DNA of 64,000 nucleotides from Acidobacteriota bacterium (GTDB taxonomy: Bacteria; Acidobacteriota; Holophagae; Holophagales; Holophagaceae), in the NCBI GenBank assembly GCA_016213735.1, contig JACQZU010000014.1:372001-436000 (forward strand). The letters run 5' to 3'. Below, piece by piece: positions 1 to 11,760 of this stretch. Numbering within the stretch: position 1 is the stretch's first letter; each line of letters opens with the position of its first letter. Both the position numbers and the translations under genes were made by a program. The notes beneath the pieces were generated by a model. That model had not been told where the DNA came from. It did no database searches and worked only from the letters and a program-made list of their open reading frames with translations.

Positions 1-996
1 GCCAGCAGCGACCCCCGCCTGCTCTACTACATCGGGCCCATGTTCCGTTACGAGCGCATGCAGGCAGGGCGGTACCGGCAGTTCTGGCAGATCGGAGCCG
101 AAACCTTCGGGGTGGCGACCCCCGATGCCGAGGTGGAGAGCCTGGTCATGCTCCACGACTTCCTGAGGGAGCTGGGGCTTCGCCAATTGGAATTCTCGAT
201 CAACAGCGTGGGCACCCCGGAGTGCCGTCCCGCCTTCCACGCCGCCTTCCGGGCCTTCTTCGAGTCGCGGGCGGAGGCCTTCTGCGAGGATTGCCGGCGT
301 CGCATCCAGATCAACCCCATGAGGGTGCTGGACTGCAAGAACGCCTCCTGCCAGGCGGCGCTCGAGGGCCACCCGCTGATCACGGACCACCTGGATGAAG
401 ACTCCCGGGCCCACCACGGGCGGCTGAAGCTCCTGCTCGACCGCCTGGGGGTGCCCTACCGGGAGAATCCTCGCCTGGTGAGGGGCCTGGACTACTACAC
501 CCGGACGGCGTTCGAGATCCTCTCGAGCGACCTGGGAGCCCAGAGCGCCCTGGTGGGCGGCGGACGCTACGACGGGCTGGTGAAACAGCTCGGGGGCCCG
601 GACGTTCCCGGATTCGGTTGGTCCATCGGCCTCGACCGCCTCGCCACGGTCCTCCAGCAGGTGGCCGGAGATGCGCCGGAGCCGGAGGTCCCCCTGCTCA
701 TCCCCATGGGCCCACGGGCATCCGAACGGGCCCTGGTGCTTGCCCGGGAACTCTGGGAGGCCGGCCATCCGGTCCGCCTGGAAACCCGGGGGCTGAACCT
801 CAAGAAGGCCCTGGCCACCGCCAACCGCCAGGGCGTCCGCCTGGCCCTCCTCCTCGGAGAGGGAGAACTGGACCGGGGTGTGGTGGCCGCCAAGTTCCTG
901 GACACGGGGGCCCAGGAGGATTGGCCCCTGGCGGATCTCCCGAACCGCCTGGCCACGGGCGGAAGGGGATGGCCTCAAGTGACATCTACCTCATAA
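1..996 (+). CDS. hisS: Histidyl-tRNA synthetase, 3' part
   Basis: Class II aminoacyl-tRNA synthetase that charges tRNA-His in the cytoplasm. The frame is open from the window edge, so the N-terminal ~85-90 residues with motif 1 are missing and no start can be assigned. Seen here: motif 2 (FRYERMQAGRYRQFWQ, from about base 43; M replaces the usual P in RPQ), the histidine-specific RGLDYYTRTAFE stretch (bases ~484-519), motif 3 GGGRYDGLVKQLGG followed by GWSIGLDRL (bases ~556-640), and a C-terminal anticodon-binding domain. Length and motif order match bacterial HisRS. The identification is secure. Confidence 0.96.
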   Translation, partial: ASSDPRLLYYIGPMFRYERMQAGRYRQFWQIGAETFGVATPDAEVESLVMLHDFLRELGLRQLEFSINSVGTPECRPAFHAAFRAFFESRAEAFCEDCRRRIQINPMRVLDCKNASCQAALEGHPLITDHLDEDSRAHHGRLKLLLDRLGVPYRENPRLVRGLDYYTRTAFEILSSDLGAQSALVGGGRYDGLVKQLGGPDVPGFGWSIGLDRLATVLQQVAGDAPEPEVPLLIPMGPRASERALVLARELWEAGHPVRLETRGLNLKKALATANRQGVRLALLLGEGELDRGVVAAKFLDTGAQEDWPLADLPNRLATGGRGWPQVTSTS

Positions 997-1066
997 TGCG
1001 ATAATTCTCCCCTGGGCCCCCCAGGCCCCGCCCGTGCCCTGCAATTCTTGGAAGGTCCTGTTCCTC

Positions 1067-2287
1067 ATGCCGCCCAGCACCTCCCCCAGCCTGGAAACCC
1101 CCGAGGGAAGCCTCCCCTTGCAGCGGCCGGGGCTTCCCCGCGCGGCGTGGTGGGGCGCGGGGGCGCTGTTCCTCATCCTGGCCGTGGTCTTCCTGGTCCG
1201 GAGTGGCAAAGACAAGGGAAACCCCCAAGCGGCCAGGGGGATCCCCGTGGCCACCACCGCCGTCAAGAAGGGAGACATGCGCATCCTCCTCGGCGGTCTC
1301 GGCACCGTCACCCCGGTGCAGGTCGTCACGGTGCGGAGCCGCGTGGACGGCCAGTTGGTGCGGGTCGCCTTCACCGAGGGGCAGTTCGTGAAGGAGGGGG
1401 ATCTGCTGGCTGAGATCGACCCCCGTCCGTACCAGGTGCAGCTCATGCAGGCGGAGGGCCAGCTGGCCAAGGACCAGGCGGCCCTGCAGAATGCCAACTC
1501 AGACCTGAGGCGGCTTCAGGCCCTCGTGGCCCAGGGCATCATCTCCCGCCAGCAGCTGGATACGCAAAGCACCGCGGTGGCCCAGTTCGAGGCCTCCATC
1601 AAGGCCGACCAGTCCCAGGTGGAGAGCGCCAAGCTCAACCTCACCTACAGCCGCATCACCGCACCCCTCTCGGGCCGGGTGGGGCTGCGCCTGGTGGATG
1701 CGGGAAACATGGTGCGCGCCTCGGACCCCAACGGATTGGCGGTGGTGGCCCCCGTCCAACCCATCAACGTCGTCTTCACCCTGGCCGGGGACGCCGTCCC
1801 CCAGGTGCTCGCGAAGGTCCGGGCCGGGAAACACCTCCGCGTGGAGGCCTGGGACCGCGAGCAGAAGAGGATGCTCGGGGAGGGCCGCCTGGCCGCGGTG
1901 GACAACCAGGTGGACCCCGCCACCGGCACGGTGAGGCTGAAGGCGGTCTTCGCCAACGAGGACGGCGCCCTGTTCCCCAACCAATTCGTGAACGCCCGCC
2001 TGGAGGTGGACACCCTGCGCGGAGTCGTCCTGGCCCCTGCCTCCGCCATTCAGCACAGTCCCCAAGGGGACTTCGTCTATGTGGCCAAGGCGGACGGGAC
2101 CGCGGAGATGCGGCCCGTGACCCTCCTGGCCTCGGAGGGAGAACAGACGGCCATCGGGGCGGGCCTCTCCCCCGGCGAACTGCTGATCACCGACGGCCTG
2201 GAAAAGCTCCGCCCCGGCAGCAAGGTCCAGGTCGAAGGGGATTCCCGCGGGAAGGGGCCGGAAGGCAAGGGAAAGGGCAAGGGATGA
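1067..2287 (+). CDS. mdtA: RND efflux periplasmic adaptor subunit (MdtA-like)
   Basis: Membrane-fusion protein linking an inner-membrane RND pump to an outer-membrane channel. 406 residues from the ATG at 1067, which has GGAAGG 11 nt upstream; an in-frame GTG at 1034 is less likely. Residues ~27-45 are a membrane anchor. A lipoyl/barrel-sandwich half follows ([20 protein letters not shown]), then an alpha-hairpin (~125-190), the second lipoyl half ([17 protein letters not shown]), a beta-barrel and a C-terminal Gly/Lys-rich tail. It heads an operon with two RND permeases in the MdtA-B-C order. No TolC-type gene follows, so the outer-membrane channel must be encoded elsewhere. The substrate cannot be read from sequence. 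Confidence 0.93.
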   Translation: MPPSTSPSLETPEGSLPLQRPGLPRAAWWGAGALFLILAVVFLVRSGKDKGNPQAARGIPVATTAVKKGDMRILLGGLGTVTPVQVVTVRSRVDGQLVRVAFTEGQFVKEGDLLAEIDPRPYQVQLMQAEGQLAKDQAALQNANSDLRRLQALVAQGIISRQQLDTQSTAVAQFEASIKADQSQVESAKLNLTYSRITAPLSGRVGLRLVDAGNMVRASDPNGLAVVAPVQPINVVFTLAGDAVPQVLAKVRAGKHLRVEAWDREQKRMLGEGRLAAVDNQVDPATGTVRLKAVFANEDGALFPNQFVNARLEVDTLRGVVLAPASAIQHSPQGDFVYVAKADGTAEMRPVTLLASEGEQTAIGAGLSPGELLITDGLEKLRPGSKVQVEGDSRGKGPEGKGKGKG

Positions 2288-2333
2288 TCCCGCCTCGCCC
2301 GGCTCCGGTGCCGCGGGCCGTGGGGAGGAGGCG

Positions 2334-5300
2334 GTGAATCCCTCCCGCCCCTTCATCCTCCGGCCCATCGCGACCTCTCTGCTCATGGCGGGCCTTCTGC
2401 TGGTGGGTTTCATCGCCTTCCGCAAGCTGCCTGTTTCGGCGCTGCCCCAGGTGGACTACCCCACCATCCAGGTGCTGACTTTCTACCCTGGGGCCAGCCC
2501 CGAAGTCATGGCGTCGGCCATCACAGCCCCCCTGGAGCGGCAGTTCGGCCAGCTTCCGGGGCTGAACCGCATGTCTTCCCAGAGTTCGGCCGGCAGTTCC
2601 ATCGTCACCCTCCAGTTCGTCCTGGACCTGAACATCGACGTCGCCGAACAGCAGGTGCAGGCGGCCGTGAACGCCGCCGGGACCTACCTCCCCCGGGACC
2701 TCCCCAATCCCCCGGTGTACAGCAAGATCAACCCTGCCGACGCCCCCATCCTGACCCTGGCCCTCACCTCGAAGACCCTCCCCCTCCCCAAGGTCCAGGA
2801 CTTCGCGGACACCCGCCTCGCCCAGAAGATCAGCCAGTTGCCGGGGGTGGGCCTGGTCAGCATCAGCGGGGGCCAGAAACCGGCGGTGCGCATCCAGGTG
2901 AATCCCTCGGCTCTGGCAGCGCACGGCCTCACCATGGCGGACCTGCGGGCGGCCGTGGGCCAGGCCAACGTGAACCAGGCCAAAGGCAGCTTCGACGGCA
3001 GCCGGCAGGCCTACGCCATCGGAGCCAACGACCAGCTCCTGAGTGGAGAGCAGTACCGCCCCCTGGTCATCGCCTACCGGAACGGGGCCCCCATCACCCT
3101 CCAGGATGTGGCCACCGTGGTGGACGGCGTGGAGAACACCCGGCAGGCCGCGTGGATGGGCCGACGGGAGGGGGGGGAGAAGGGGGCCGAGCTGGTCCCC
3201 GCCGTGATTCTCAACATCCAGCGCCAGCCCGGGGCCAACATCATCGCGGTGGTGGACCGGGTGAAGGAGCTGCTCCCCCAGCTTCGGGCCTCCCTGCCTG
3301 CGGCGGTGGATCTCTCGATCCTCACCAACCGAACCACCACCATCCGGGCCTCGGTGGAGGACGTGGAGTTCACGCTGGTGCTCACCATCGCCCTCGTGGT
3401 CATGGTCATCTTCCTCTTCCTCCGGACCCTGGCGGCAACGGTGATTCCCAGCGTGGCGGTGCCCATCTCCATCGTGGGGACCTTCGCAGCCATGTTCGCC
3501 CTGGGCTACAGCCTGAACAACCTGACCCTCATGGCCCTCACGATCTCCACCGGCTTCGTGGCGGACGATGCCATCGTGATGATCGAAAACATCATGCGCT
3601 ACATCGAGGAGGGGGAGCGCCCCCTGGAGGCGGCCCTCAAAGGCGCCGGCCAGATCGGCTTCACCATTCTCAGCCTCACGGTCTCCCTCATCGCGGTGCT
3701 CATCCCGCTGCTTTTCATGGGGGACGTGGTGGGAAGGCTCTTCCGTGAATTCGCCATCACCCTCTCCGTGGCCATCCTGGTCTCGGCGGCGGTGTCCCTC
3801 ACCCTCACGCCGATGATGTGCGCCAAGCTCCTGGCCCACCAGCGGGAGCACGAACAGGGGCGCTTCTACAAGGCATCGGAACGGATCTTCAAGGCGGTGA
3901 TCGCTTCCTACGGGCGCACGCTGGAGTGGGTGCTGGCACGCCAGAAGGCCACGCTGGCCGTGGCCCTGGCCACCCTGGCCGCCACCATCCTGCTCTACTT
4001 GGTCATTCCCAAGGGTTTCTTCCCCATCCAGGACACCGGGGTGATCCTGGGCATCTCCGAGGCGCCACAGTCCATCTCCTTCGCGGCCATGGCCCGGCGC
4101 CAGGAGGCGCTGGCCAAGGTCATCCTCCAGGATCCGGCCGTCGAGAGCCTGTCCTCCTTCATCGGGATCGACGGGACCAACACCACGCTGAACAGCGGGC
4201 GCATCCAGATCAACCTCAGGCCCCTGGAGGAACGGCGGCTCAGCGCCAGCGAAATCATCCGCAGGATCCAGCCCACCCTGGCGCGGGTGGAGGGAATCCA
4301 ACTCTTCCTCCAGCCCGTCCAGGACCTCACGGTGGAGGACCGGGTCAGCCGCACCCAGTACCAGTACACCCTGGAGGATGCGGATGCGAAGGAACTGGGC
4401 GTTTGGGTCCCCCGCTTCGTGGCCAGGCTCCAGGCGCTGCCTGAGCTTCGGGACGTGGCCAGCGACCTTCAGGATGCAGGGCTCCAGGCCCGGGTGGTGC
4501 TGGACCGGGCCAGTGCCTCCCGGCTCGGAATCACTCCGCAGATGGTGGACGACGCGCTCTACGACGCCTTCGGCCAGCGTCAGATCTCCACCATGTTCAC
4601 CCAGCTGAACCAGTACCGGGTGGTGCTGGAGGCCATGCCGGGGCTGGTGGAACATCCCGAGGACCTCCAGAACATCTACGTCCGCCCCCCCTCCGGAGGG
4701 ACGATCCCCCTCGCGGCCTTCACCCGCCTGGAGACGGCCACCGCACCCCTCTCCATCAACCACCAGGGACAGTTCCCCAGCGTCACGGTCTCCTTCAACC
4801 TGGCCCCCGGCTCTTCCCTGGGAGAGGCGGTGAAGGCCATCGAAGGCGTCAAGAGGGACATCGAGCTCCCCCCCAGCATCAAGGGAGCCTTCCAGGGCAC
4901 CGCTCAGGCCTTCGGCCACTCGCTCTCGAACACGCCCTGGCTGATCCTGGCGGCGGTCCTGACCGTTTACATCCTGTTGGGGGTCCTCTACGAGAGTTAC
5001 ATCCACCCCGTGACGATCCTTTCCACCCTTCCCTCGGCCGGAGTGGGGGCCCTGCTCTCCCTGATGCTGTTCCGGACGGATTTCAGCGTCATCGCCCTCA
5101 TCGGGATCATCCTGCTCATCGGCATCGTTGAGAAGAACGCGATCATGATGATCGACTTCGCCCTCGAGGCGGAGCGGAAGGAGGGTCGGCCCCCCCTCGA
5201 GGCCATCACGCAGGCGGCCCTGCTCCGTTTCCGTCCCATCGTCATGACCACCTTTGCCGCCCTCCTGGGGGGTCTGCCCCTGGCCCTCGGCAGCGGCGTG

Positions 5301-5480
5301 GGATCCGAACTGCGTCGGCCCCTGGGCATCGCCATCGTGGGGGGGCTCATCTTCAGCCAGCTCCTGACCCTCTACACCACCCCCGTGATCTACCTCGCCT
5401 TCGACAGGCTCGCGCGCCGCCTGACCGGGCGCAGCGCCAACCTTCGGGAGGAGGCCGGGGAACCGGCCCCCGCGCCGTGA
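2334..5480 (+). CDS. mdtB: RND efflux permease (MdtB-like)
   Basis: Proton-driven inner-membrane transporter, 1048 residues, full length for HAE1-type RND pumps. The GTG start follows a GGGGAGGAGG ribosome-binding site. The N-terminus [20 protein letters not shown] is the first transmembrane helix. The TM4 aspartate pair is present ([13 protein letters not shown]) and the TM10 lysine lies in [14 protein letters not shown], so the proton relay looks intact. It is 46 nt after mdtA, and its stop overlaps the next permease start by 4 nt (GTGA), as expected for an MdtB-MdtC heteromer with coupled translation. Confidence 0.94.
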   Translation: MNPSRPFILRPIATSLLMAGLLLVGFIAFRKLPVSALPQVDYPTIQVLTFYPGASPEVMASAITAPLERQFGQLPGLNRMSSQSSAGSSIVTLQFVLDLNIDVAEQQVQAAVNAAGTYLPRDLPNPPVYSKINPADAPILTLALTSKTLPLPKVQDFADTRLAQKISQLPGVGLVSISGGQKPAVRIQVNPSALAAHGLTMADLRAAVGQANVNQAKGSFDGSRQAYAIGANDQLLSGEQYRPLVIAYRNGAPITLQDVATVVDGVENTRQAAWMGRREGGEKGAELVPAVILNIQRQPGANIIAVVDRVKELLPQLRASLPAAVDLSILTNRTTTIRASVEDVEFTLVLTIALVVMVIFLFLRTLAATVIPSVAVPISIVGTFAAMFALGYSLNNLTLMALTISTGFVADDAIVMIENIMRYIEEGERPLEAALKGAGQIGFTILSLTVSLIAVLIPLLFMGDVVGRLFREFAITLSVAILVSAAVSLTLTPMMCAKLLAHQREHEQGRFYKASERIFKAVIASYGRTLEWVLARQKATLAVALATLAATILLYLVIPKGFFPIQDTGVILGISEAPQSISFAAMARRQEALAKVILQDPAVESLSSFIGIDGTNTTLNSGRIQINLRPLEERRLSASEIIRRIQPTLARVEGIQLFLQPVQDLTVEDRVSRTQYQYTLEDADAKELGVWVPRFVARLQALPELRDVASDLQDAGLQARVVLDRASASRLGITPQMVDDALYDAFGQRQISTMFTQLNQYRVVLEAMPGLVEHPEDLQNIYVRPPSGGTIPLAAFTRLETATAPLSINHQGQFPSVTVSFNLAPGSSLGEAVKAIEGVKRDIELPPSIKGAFQGTAQAFGHSLSNTPWLILAAVLTVYILLGVLYESYIHPVTILSTLPSAGVGALLSLMLFRTDFSVIALIGIILLIGIVEKNAIMMIDFALEAERKEGRPPLEAITQAALLRFRPIVMTTFAALLGGLPLALGSGVGSELRRPLGIAIVGGLIFSQLLTLYTTPVIYLAFDRLARRLTGRSANLREEAGEPAPAP

Positions 5481-8400
5481 GCCTCTCCGCCCCCTTCATC
5501 CGGCGGCCGGTGGCCACGACGCTGTTGACGGTGGCCCTGGCCATGCTGGGGGCCCTTTCCTACCGCTTCCTGCCCGTGGCACCCCTCCCCCAGGTGGAGT
5601 TCCCCACCATCCAGGTGCAGGCAGGGCTTCCCGGGGCGAGCCCGGAGACCATGGCCTCCGCGGTGGCCACCCCCCTGGAGAGGCAGTTCGGGCGGATCGC
5701 GGGCATCACGGAAATGACCTCGGCCAGCTCCCTTGGTAACACGAACATCACCCTCCAGTTCGACCTGGGCCGGAACATCGACGCCGCGGCCAGGGACGTC
5801 CAGGCGGCCATCAACGCCGCCCGGGGGGACCTGCCGGCCAGCCTTCCAAGCAACCCCTGGTACCGCAAAGTGAACCCGGCGGATTCGCCCATCCTCATGC
5901 TCTCCCTGACCTCCAGCCTGGTGCCCCGGGAGCGGATGTACGACATCGCCTCCACGATCCTCCAGCAGAAGCTCTCCCAGGTGAAGGGTGTGGGCCAGGT
6001 GTTCGTCTGGGGCGGGGCCCTGCCCGCGGTGCGGGTGGACGTGAATCCGGTGGCCCTCCACGCCCGGGGGGTCAGCATGGAGGACCTTCGCTCTGCCATT
6101 TCGGCCGCCAACGTGAACCGGCCCAAGGGGTCCATCTCGGGCCCCGAAAGCACCTGGTCCCTCCACACCAACGACCAGCTCTTCACCGCCGCGGACTACC
6201 GGGACCTCATCGTCACCTACAAGAGCGGGGCCGCCCTGCGCCTCCAGGACGTGGCCAAGGTTCGCGATTCGGTGGAGAACATCCGCAGCGCCGGGCTCAC
6301 CAACGGGGTCCCGGCCATCATGATGCCGATCTTCCGGCAACCCGACGCCAACATCATCGAGACCGTGGACGAGGTGAAGGCGATCCTGCCCTCCCTCCAG
6401 GCCTCCCTTCCTCCTTCGATGGAGCTGAAGGTGATGATCGACGCCACGCGGGTCATCCGGGCCTCCGTGCGGGACATCCAGCTGGCCATGGGCATCTCCA
6501 TCTGCCTGGTGGTGCTGGTGGTCTTCCTCTTCCTTCGCACCCTCCGGGCCACCCTCATCCCCGGCATCGCGGTCCCCATTTCGCTCATCGGCACCTTCGG
6601 GGCCATGTACCTCATGGGCTACACCGTCGACAACCTGAGTCTCATGGCCCTCACCGTCGCCACGGGCTTCGTTGTGGACGACGCCATCGTGGTGGTGGAG
6701 AACATCACCCGCCACCTGGAGGCGGGCATGCGGCCCATGGAGGCGGCCTTCCACGGCGCCCGGGAGATCGGCTCCACGGTGGTCTCCATCAGCATCTCCC
6801 TCGTGGCGGTATTCATCCCCATCCTGCTCATGGGAGGGATCGTCGGCCGGCTCTTCCGTGAATTCGCCGTGACCCTTTCGGTGTCCATCCTGATCTCCAT
6901 GGTGGTCTCCCTGACCACCACCCCGATGATGTGCTCCCGCATCCTACGCCCGGCCTCCGAGGAGCGGCACGGACGGCTGTTCAAGGCCAGCGAGGAAACC
7001 TTCCAGAGGATCCTCAGGGGGTATTCGGCCTCTCTGGACTGGGTCCTCCGTCACCCGCTGTTGACCGTGACGACCTGGCTCGCCACCCTCGCCACGACGG
7101 TGGCCCTCTACTGGTTCATCCCCAAGGGCTTCTTTCCCCAGCAGGACACGGGCCGCATCACCGGCACGATCCAGGCCAGCCAGGACGTGAGCTACCAGAC
7201 CATGGAGCGCCTCATGGGCCGCTTCATGGACATCGTTCTCAAGGACCCTGACCTGGAGAACGTGACGGCCTTCGTGGGAGGCGGGAACACGGGAAGAATG
7301 TTCGGATCCCTGAAACCCAGGCCCGGCCGGAAGGCCAGCGCGGACCAGGTCATCGCCCGCCTGAGGGCCAGGACCGCCCACATCCCCGGCGCCCAGCTCT
7401 TCATGCAGCCCGTCCAGGACCTCCGGATCGGGGGCAGACCCAGCAGCTCGCAGTACCAGTACACCCTCCAGGGAGACGATGCGAAGGAGCTCTTCGAGTG
7501 GGCACCCAGGGTGCTTCAAAAGCTCCGGACCCTGCCCCAGCTCACGGACCTCAACACCGACCTCCAGAACAAGGGCCTCGAGGCCACGCTCGAGATCGAC
7601 CGGGCCACGGCCGCCCGTCTGGGCGTCAGCACCCAGGCCATCACCAACACGCTCTACGACGCCTTCGGGCAGCGATTCGTCTCCACCCTCTACACGGCCC
7701 TCAACCAGTACCACGTGGTCCTGGGGGTGGATCCGGCCTTCGGGCAGACCCCGGAGGGACTCCGCCACATCTACGTTCGCTCCGACCGGGGAGGCCTGGT
7801 CCCCCTCAGCGCCTTCGCCTCCTTCAAACCCAGCAGCACCGCGCTCTCCGTCAGCCACCAGGGTCAGCTGCCGGCCGTGACCCTTTCCTTCAACCTGCCT
7901 CCCGGGGTGGCCCTGGGGCAGGCGGTGGAGGCCATCGACCGGGCCCAGGGGGAGATCCACCTGCCGGGCAGCATCCGTGGCACCTACATGGGCACGGCCC
8001 AGGCCTTCAAGGACAGCCTGGCCAACCAGCCCCTCCTGATCCTCGCCTCCCTCCTGGCGGTCTACATCGTGCTGGGAATGCTCTACGAAAGCCTCATCCA
8101 CCCCCTCACGATCCTCTCCACCCTCCCCTCCGCGGGGGTCGGAGCCCTCCTGGCCCTCCTGGCCTTCCGAATTGAACTAAACGTCATCGCCCTCATCGGG
8201 ATCATCCTGCTCATCGGGATCGTCAAGAAGAACGCCATCCTGATGATCGACTTCGCCCTGGAGGTGGCCCGGCGGGAGGGCAAGGGACCGCGGGAGGCCA
8301 TTTTTCAGGCGAGCCTTTTGCGCTTCCGGCCCATCACCATGACCACCCTGGCGGCCCTCCTGGGCGGCCTGCCCCTGGCCATCGGGCTGGGCACCGGCTC

Positions 8401-8593
8401 CGAACTCCGGCGGCCCCTCGGCATCGCCATCGTGGGCGGCCTGCTCTTCAGCCAGCTTCTGACCCTCTACACCACTCCGGTGATCTACCTCTACATGGAC
8501 CGGTTCAAGGGCTGGTGCGAGCGGGGGATCCGGTCATTGCGCGGCGCGGTGGGCGCCGATCCCGAAGGTCAGCGGTTCCGGGGCCTCCCCTAG
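5477..8593 (+). CDS. mdtC: RND efflux permease (MdtC-like)
   Basis: Second RND permease of the operon, 1038 residues, probably the partner of the upstream permease in a mixed trimer by analogy with E. coli MdtBC. It starts with GTG overlapping the previous stop. TM1 is residues ~10-30. The TM4 relay reads [13 protein letters not shown] and the TM10 relay [14 protein letters not shown]. The two permeases are clearly related along their length, consistent with ancient duplication. No candidate local regulator (two-component pair or TetR) is next to the operon. Confidence 0.94.
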   Translation: MSLSAPFIRRPVATTLLTVALAMLGALSYRFLPVAPLPQVEFPTIQVQAGLPGASPETMASAVATPLERQFGRIAGITEMTSASSLGNTNITLQFDLGRNIDAAARDVQAAINAARGDLPASLPSNPWYRKVNPADSPILMLSLTSSLVPRERMYDIASTILQQKLSQVKGVGQVFVWGGALPAVRVDVNPVALHARGVSMEDLRSAISAANVNRPKGSISGPESTWSLHTNDQLFTAADYRDLIVTYKSGAALRLQDVAKVRDSVENIRSAGLTNGVPAIMMPIFRQPDANIIETVDEVKAILPSLQASLPPSMELKVMIDATRVIRASVRDIQLAMGISICLVVLVVFLFLRTLRATLIPGIAVPISLIGTFGAMYLMGYTVDNLSLMALTVATGFVVDDAIVVVENITRHLEAGMRPMEAAFHGAREIGSTVVSISISLVAVFIPILLMGGIVGRLFREFAVTLSVSILISMVVSLTTTPMMCSRILRPASEERHGRLFKASEETFQRILRGYSASLDWVLRHPLLTVTTWLATLATTVALYWFIPKGFFPQQDTGRITGTIQASQDVSYQTMERLMGRFMDIVLKDPDLENVTAFVGGGNTGRMFGSLKPRPGRKASADQVIARLRARTAHIPGAQLFMQPVQDLRIGGRPSSSQYQYTLQGDDAKELFEWAPRVLQKLRTLPQLTDLNTDLQNKGLEATLEIDRATAARLGVSTQAITNTLYDAFGQRFVSTLYTALNQYHVVLGVDPAFGQTPEGLRHIYVRSDRGGLVPLSAFASFKPSSTALSVSHQGQLPAVTLSFNLPPGVALGQAVEAIDRAQGEIHLPGSIRGTYMGTAQAFKDSLANQPLLILASLLAVYIVLGMLYESLIHPLTILSTLPSAGVGALLALLAFRIELNVIALIGIILLIGIVKKNAILMIDFALEVARREGKGPREAIFQASLLRFRPITMTTLAALLGGLPLAIGLGTGSELRRPLGIAIVGGLLFSQLLTLYTTPVIYLYMDRFKGWCERGIRSLRGAVGADPEGQRFRGLP

Positions 8594-8623
8594 AGCCCCC
8601 CAGCCCGAAACCTCTCGTTCACC

Positions 8624-10057
8624 TCACCACCTCACCCTCACCCGGTAGCCCAGGGTCGCGCTTCCCTCCGCGGGGACAGGCACCCGGAATTTCGCGGTGC
8701 CCGCCGCGGCCTTTTCGTGGGGATGGCTCTGTTGGAGGATCTCCCAGTCGCCGAAGATGGGCTCCAGGATGGTGACGGTGGCCGCTTCCTTCTTGGCATT
8801 CTTAAGTTCCACCTCGAAGGCCAGTTCGTAGGCCGTGCCGTAGCGTCCCTGGCGGCCGAGGTTCTTGTAGTCGGTCTGTCTGCGCCGGGCCGTAAGGTCG
8901 AAGGAATCCCCCAGTTTCAGCCTCACCGTTTCGTTCTTCGGGGTGTGGTCCACGGCGTCCTCGCCGACGAACTGGGCACGGCCCTCGGCGTCTCGCTTGT
9001 ACACCCGCACCGTCCCCTTGGGCAGGGGCATGCCCAGACGGGATTCGACGCGATTGTCGAATTCCACGAAGACCCCGACCTTGAGTTTGGACCCGAGTTC
9101 CCCGTACTGGCCCTGGTAGTAGTAGCTGTCCCCCTTGAGCAGGAACTCCTTGCGCACCGGAACCCCGGAGGCCCCGAGAAGGGCCACCTGCTTGGTCTGG
9201 GCCGCACGCAGGGTGGTGGGTCGGTCCAGCGTGTACAGATGGTATTCGAAGAGGCTCTCCTCCTTCATCTGGGGAGGGGCCGGCGCCGCCCGGGGGGCCA
9301 TCTCCTGCATGGCGTAGGCCCGGCGCGGCTCCTGGACCCGGTTCACGTCCCCCGCCACGAGTTGCAGGGTGGCGTTGGGGTAGGCGACCCCGCTGCCGTT
9401 CGTGAGGGTGACCCACCCGCTGAGATCGACGTTCTTCTCGTCGGGCGAGAGGTTGGCCACATAGTCCGCCCGCCAGGAGAGCCCGCCCGTGAGGTAGCTC
9501 AGCTCGAGCTTCTGGGCCCGGGCCTCGGCGCTGTTGAGGCTGACCACCAGGGTCGGCCTGGAGCGCAGGTTTTCCGGAACCCTCGGGAAGACGAGGCGGC
9601 CCGGGGGGCTGGTCTCGATGCGGTCCGCGAACTGGAGCACGGTCCCGCTGTTGGTGGCCAGCACCACGGCCTCCTCCTTGAGCTCCCGGGCTCCGGCTCC
9701 TTCAGGGTTCGGGAGGCTGCGGACCACGGTGACCTTCTCCCCCACGTACTTTTCCAGCAGCTTCTGGGGGGTGAGGAGGTCGAAGTCGAAATTCTGCTCC
9801 AGGACAAAGAATCCCTTGGGGTCGGTGACGTTTCTGAGCAGGGCGGTCTCCGGCCGGATCTGGGCGCTCACCTCCTGGAAGGCCAGCTGCACCTCTCCCC
9901 TCGGAAGCCGGATTTCCCGCAGGTCCTTCACCAGGGCCAAGTTGTCGTTGTAGATGGTGACGGAAAGCCCCTGGAGGTCCCGCTGGGTGGTGGGGATCTC
10001 CTTGGGCCCCTGGGCCGCCAGGAGGACGGGAAGGGTGGAAATGAGGGCGACTCGCAT
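8624..10057 (-). CDS. DUF4139 domain-containing secreted protein
   Basis: 477 residues. The ATG at 10057 has GGAGG about 6 nt upstream; the frame stays open further upstream but is not coding there. Residues 1-16 look like a Sec signal peptide (MRVALISTLPVLLAAQG). The rest is beta-rich and matches the DUF4139 fold (relatives include mucoidy-inhibitor-A-like proteins): SYLTGGLSWRADYVANL near the middle and ILEPIFGDWEILQQSHPHEK near the end are typical. Function is unknown. It is divergent from the OmpA-type gene across a 255-nt region that is less GC-rich than the coding DNA and probably holds both promoters. Probably periplasmic or outer-membrane associated (inference). Confidence 0.82.
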   Translation of the reverse strand: MRVALISTLPVLLAAQGPKEIPTTQRDLQGLSVTIYNDNLALVKDLREIRLPRGEVQLAFQEVSAQIRPETALLRNVTDPKGFFVLEQNFDFDLLTPQKLLEKYVGEKVTVVRSLPNPEGAGARELKEEAVVLATNSGTVLQFADRIETSPPGRLVFPRVPENLRSRPTLVVSLNSAEARAQKLELSYLTGGLSWRADYVANLSPDEKNVDLSGWVTLTNGSGVAYPNATLQLVAGDVNRVQEPRRAYAMQEMAPRAAPAPPQMKEESLFEYHLYTLDRPTTLRAAQTKQVALLGASGVPVRKEFLLKGDSYYYQGQYGELGSKLKVGVFVEFDNRVESRLGMPLPKGTVRVYKRDAEGRAQFVGEDAVDHTPKNETVRLKLGDSFDLTARRRQTDYKNLGRQGRYGTAYELAFEVELKNAKKEAATVTILEPIFGDWEILQQSHPHEKAAAGTAKFRVPVPAEGSATLGYRVRVRW

Positions 10058-10312
10058 AGGGCCTCCGGGGTCCACGCAGGGGCGGTTGCCTGAATTGTGA
10101 CCCGGGGACCCCGGTCCATACTTGCGGTTTTTCCCCATTTCCGGGGGATTCAGAGGCCCTCGGTGGAAGCTTTTTTTGGAGGCTGGACGAGGGAGATCGG
10201 GTTCTTTTGGAAAAAAATTACAAGTACCGCTATTTCTTGGTCTTGCCCCGAAGCGGAGCCATGGGTATGATCCCAGAGCAATCGAACCGACTTCTTCCCG
10301 AGGAGCGAGCCA

Positions 10313-11677
10313 ATGGCTTCCGCACGATGGATCCTTCCCTTCACCGCCTCGCTTGGCCTGATGGCCGGAACCGACGGACCCAGCAAGTTCTGGCCGTGGG
10401 AAATCCAGGCGGGCATCGACCAGATGGGATACAAGAACCACGACGTCCAGGGGCCTGCGGGCAGCTTCAAGATGGGCGCCGACGCCGCCACTGCGCCCAG
10501 TGTGCGGGTGGCGCTCGAACCCTTCTGCTTCAAGTGGGGCGGCATCCAGTTCTCCCTCGGCTACCGGGCGGGCAACGACGTGACGCTCAAGTACGGGTCC
10601 AAGGCCCAGGCCGACATGAAGCACAAGGAGCAGCTCCAGGCCGGCGTCCTGGCGCGCTTCCAGCCCATGAAGAACTTCGAGTGGGGCCTCGGCCTCGATG
10701 AGCGCCGCGACTACATGCGCGCCACGGGCGCCACCGGCACCCCGACGGAAGAGACCCTCTGGCGACCCTGGTTCCGCGCCGTCGCGCGCTACGTCTGGGA
10801 CGACGGCCGCTCCTACACCACGCCTTTCGTCGGGGTGGAATTCGCCAAGGCTCTTTCGGATGTGAAGATCGATCCCCAGGTCTACTACCAGGACTACGTC
10901 GTCCTCACTTCTGATTTCGTGGCGGGCCGCCGGAGCCGCGACAAGGCCCCCGACAGCCTGACCCGGGGGCATTTCCCCGACTGGCAGTTTGCGCTTGTCG
11001 GCGGCATCCGCTTCGGCCGTCACGCTCCCGGATGCGGAAGCGTGGCCCCCACCCCCATGGCCGCCCCCGCTCCCGCCCCGGCCCCGGCCCCGGTCACCCC
11101 GCCGGCCCCGGCCCCGGCCCCCAAGCCCGAACCGGCTCCTGAGTCCGCCAAGCCCGTGCCCGCCGCCGCCCCAGCCCCCGCCCCCAAGGTGGAGGTCGAG
11201 GAACTGGTGGTCCGCTTCGGCTTCGACCAGTCCACCAAGACCAAGAAGGCCCTTCAGACCGTCAAGGACTGGGCCTCCAAGTACAAGGGCAGCGTGGACG
11301 CCGGGTCCGTGCAGGTGACGGGCCACACCGACAGCATCGGTTCCCACGGCTACAACCAGAAGCTCTCGGAACGCCGGGCCGCCGCCGTCGTGAAGGTCCT
11401 CAAGGAGCAGGGCATCACCATCCAGCCCAGCAACACCAGCGGCAAGAGCTTCGATCAGCCCACCGCGGACAACAAGACGGCCCTCGGGCGGGCCAAGAAT
11501 CGCCGCACGGAAGTTCAGGTCAAGGGCGACAAGTACAAGATCACCGGCAAGGTCGAGACCGAGCCCGTGCTGGCCGCCAAGAAGAAGGCCGCCAAGCCGG
11601 CGGAGCCCAAGGCGGAACCCGCCCCCGAGGCCAAGCCCAAGGCCGAAGCCAAGCCCAAGGCCGAAACCAAGAAGTAG
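10313..11677 (+). CDS. OmpA-family outer-membrane protein with extended basic tail
   Basis: 454 residues, with GAGGAG 7 nt before the ATG. A short hydrophobic N-terminus (~1-18) could be a signal peptide. Residues ~20-245 are rich in aromatic beta-strands and resemble a small OMP barrel. An Ala/Pro linker (~245-300) follows, then an OmpA_C peptidoglycan-binding domain (~300-405) with VTGHTDSIGSHGYNQKLSERRA and GRAKNRRTEVQV. The last ~45 residues are Lys/Ala/Pro-rich and extend past the usual end of the family. Likely role: anchoring the outer membrane to peptidoglycan. A strong terminator follows. Confidence 0.88.
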   Translation: MASARWILPFTASLGLMAGTDGPSKFWPWEIQAGIDQMGYKNHDVQGPAGSFKMGADAATAPSVRVALEPFCFKWGGIQFSLGYRAGNDVTLKYGSKAQADMKHKEQLQAGVLARFQPMKNFEWGLGLDERRDYMRATGATGTPTEETLWRPWFRAVARYVWDDGRSYTTPFVGVEFAKALSDVKIDPQVYYQDYVVLTSDFVAGRRSRDKAPDSLTRGHFPDWQFALVGGIRFGRHAPGCGSVAPTPMAAPAPAPAPAPVTPPAPAPAPKPEPAPESAKPVPAAAPAPAPKVEVEELVVRFGFDQSTKTKKALQTVKDWASKYKGSVDAGSVQVTGHTDSIGSHGYNQKLSERRAAAVVKVLKEQGITIQPSNTSGKSFDQPTADNKTALGRAKNRRTEVQVKGDKYKITGKVETEPVLAAKKKAAKPAEPKAEPAPEAKPKAEAKPKAETKK

Positions 11678-11695
11678 ACCCCTGTCGTTCCTGAA

Positions 11696-11730
11696 AAGCG
11701 GGGCCCCTCGCGGGGCCCCGCTTCCTTTTG
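11696..11730 (+). terminator. Rho-independent terminator after the OmpA-type gene
   Basis: A perfect 12-bp stem (11696-11707 pairing with 11712-11723) with a 4-nt TCGC loop, followed by CCTTTT. It starts 18 nt after the stop codon. The stem is symmetric, so it could also serve the minus-strand ABC-F gene that ends at 11761. Confidence 0.9.
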
Positions 11731-11760
11731 CCCAGAATCCGAGAAGAGGTGGATCCTGCT

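Noticed and set aside
979-1007. Possible promoter (GTGACA, GATAAT) before mdtA
   Set aside because: Spacing is only 15 bp and the -35 lies in the hisS 3' end; too weak to annotate.
2187-5006. Long open frame on the minus strand (939 codons) opposite mdtB
   Set aside because: The + strand encodes a full RND permease; the minus frame is Gly/His/Asp/Arg-rich antisense caused by high GC and has no domain.
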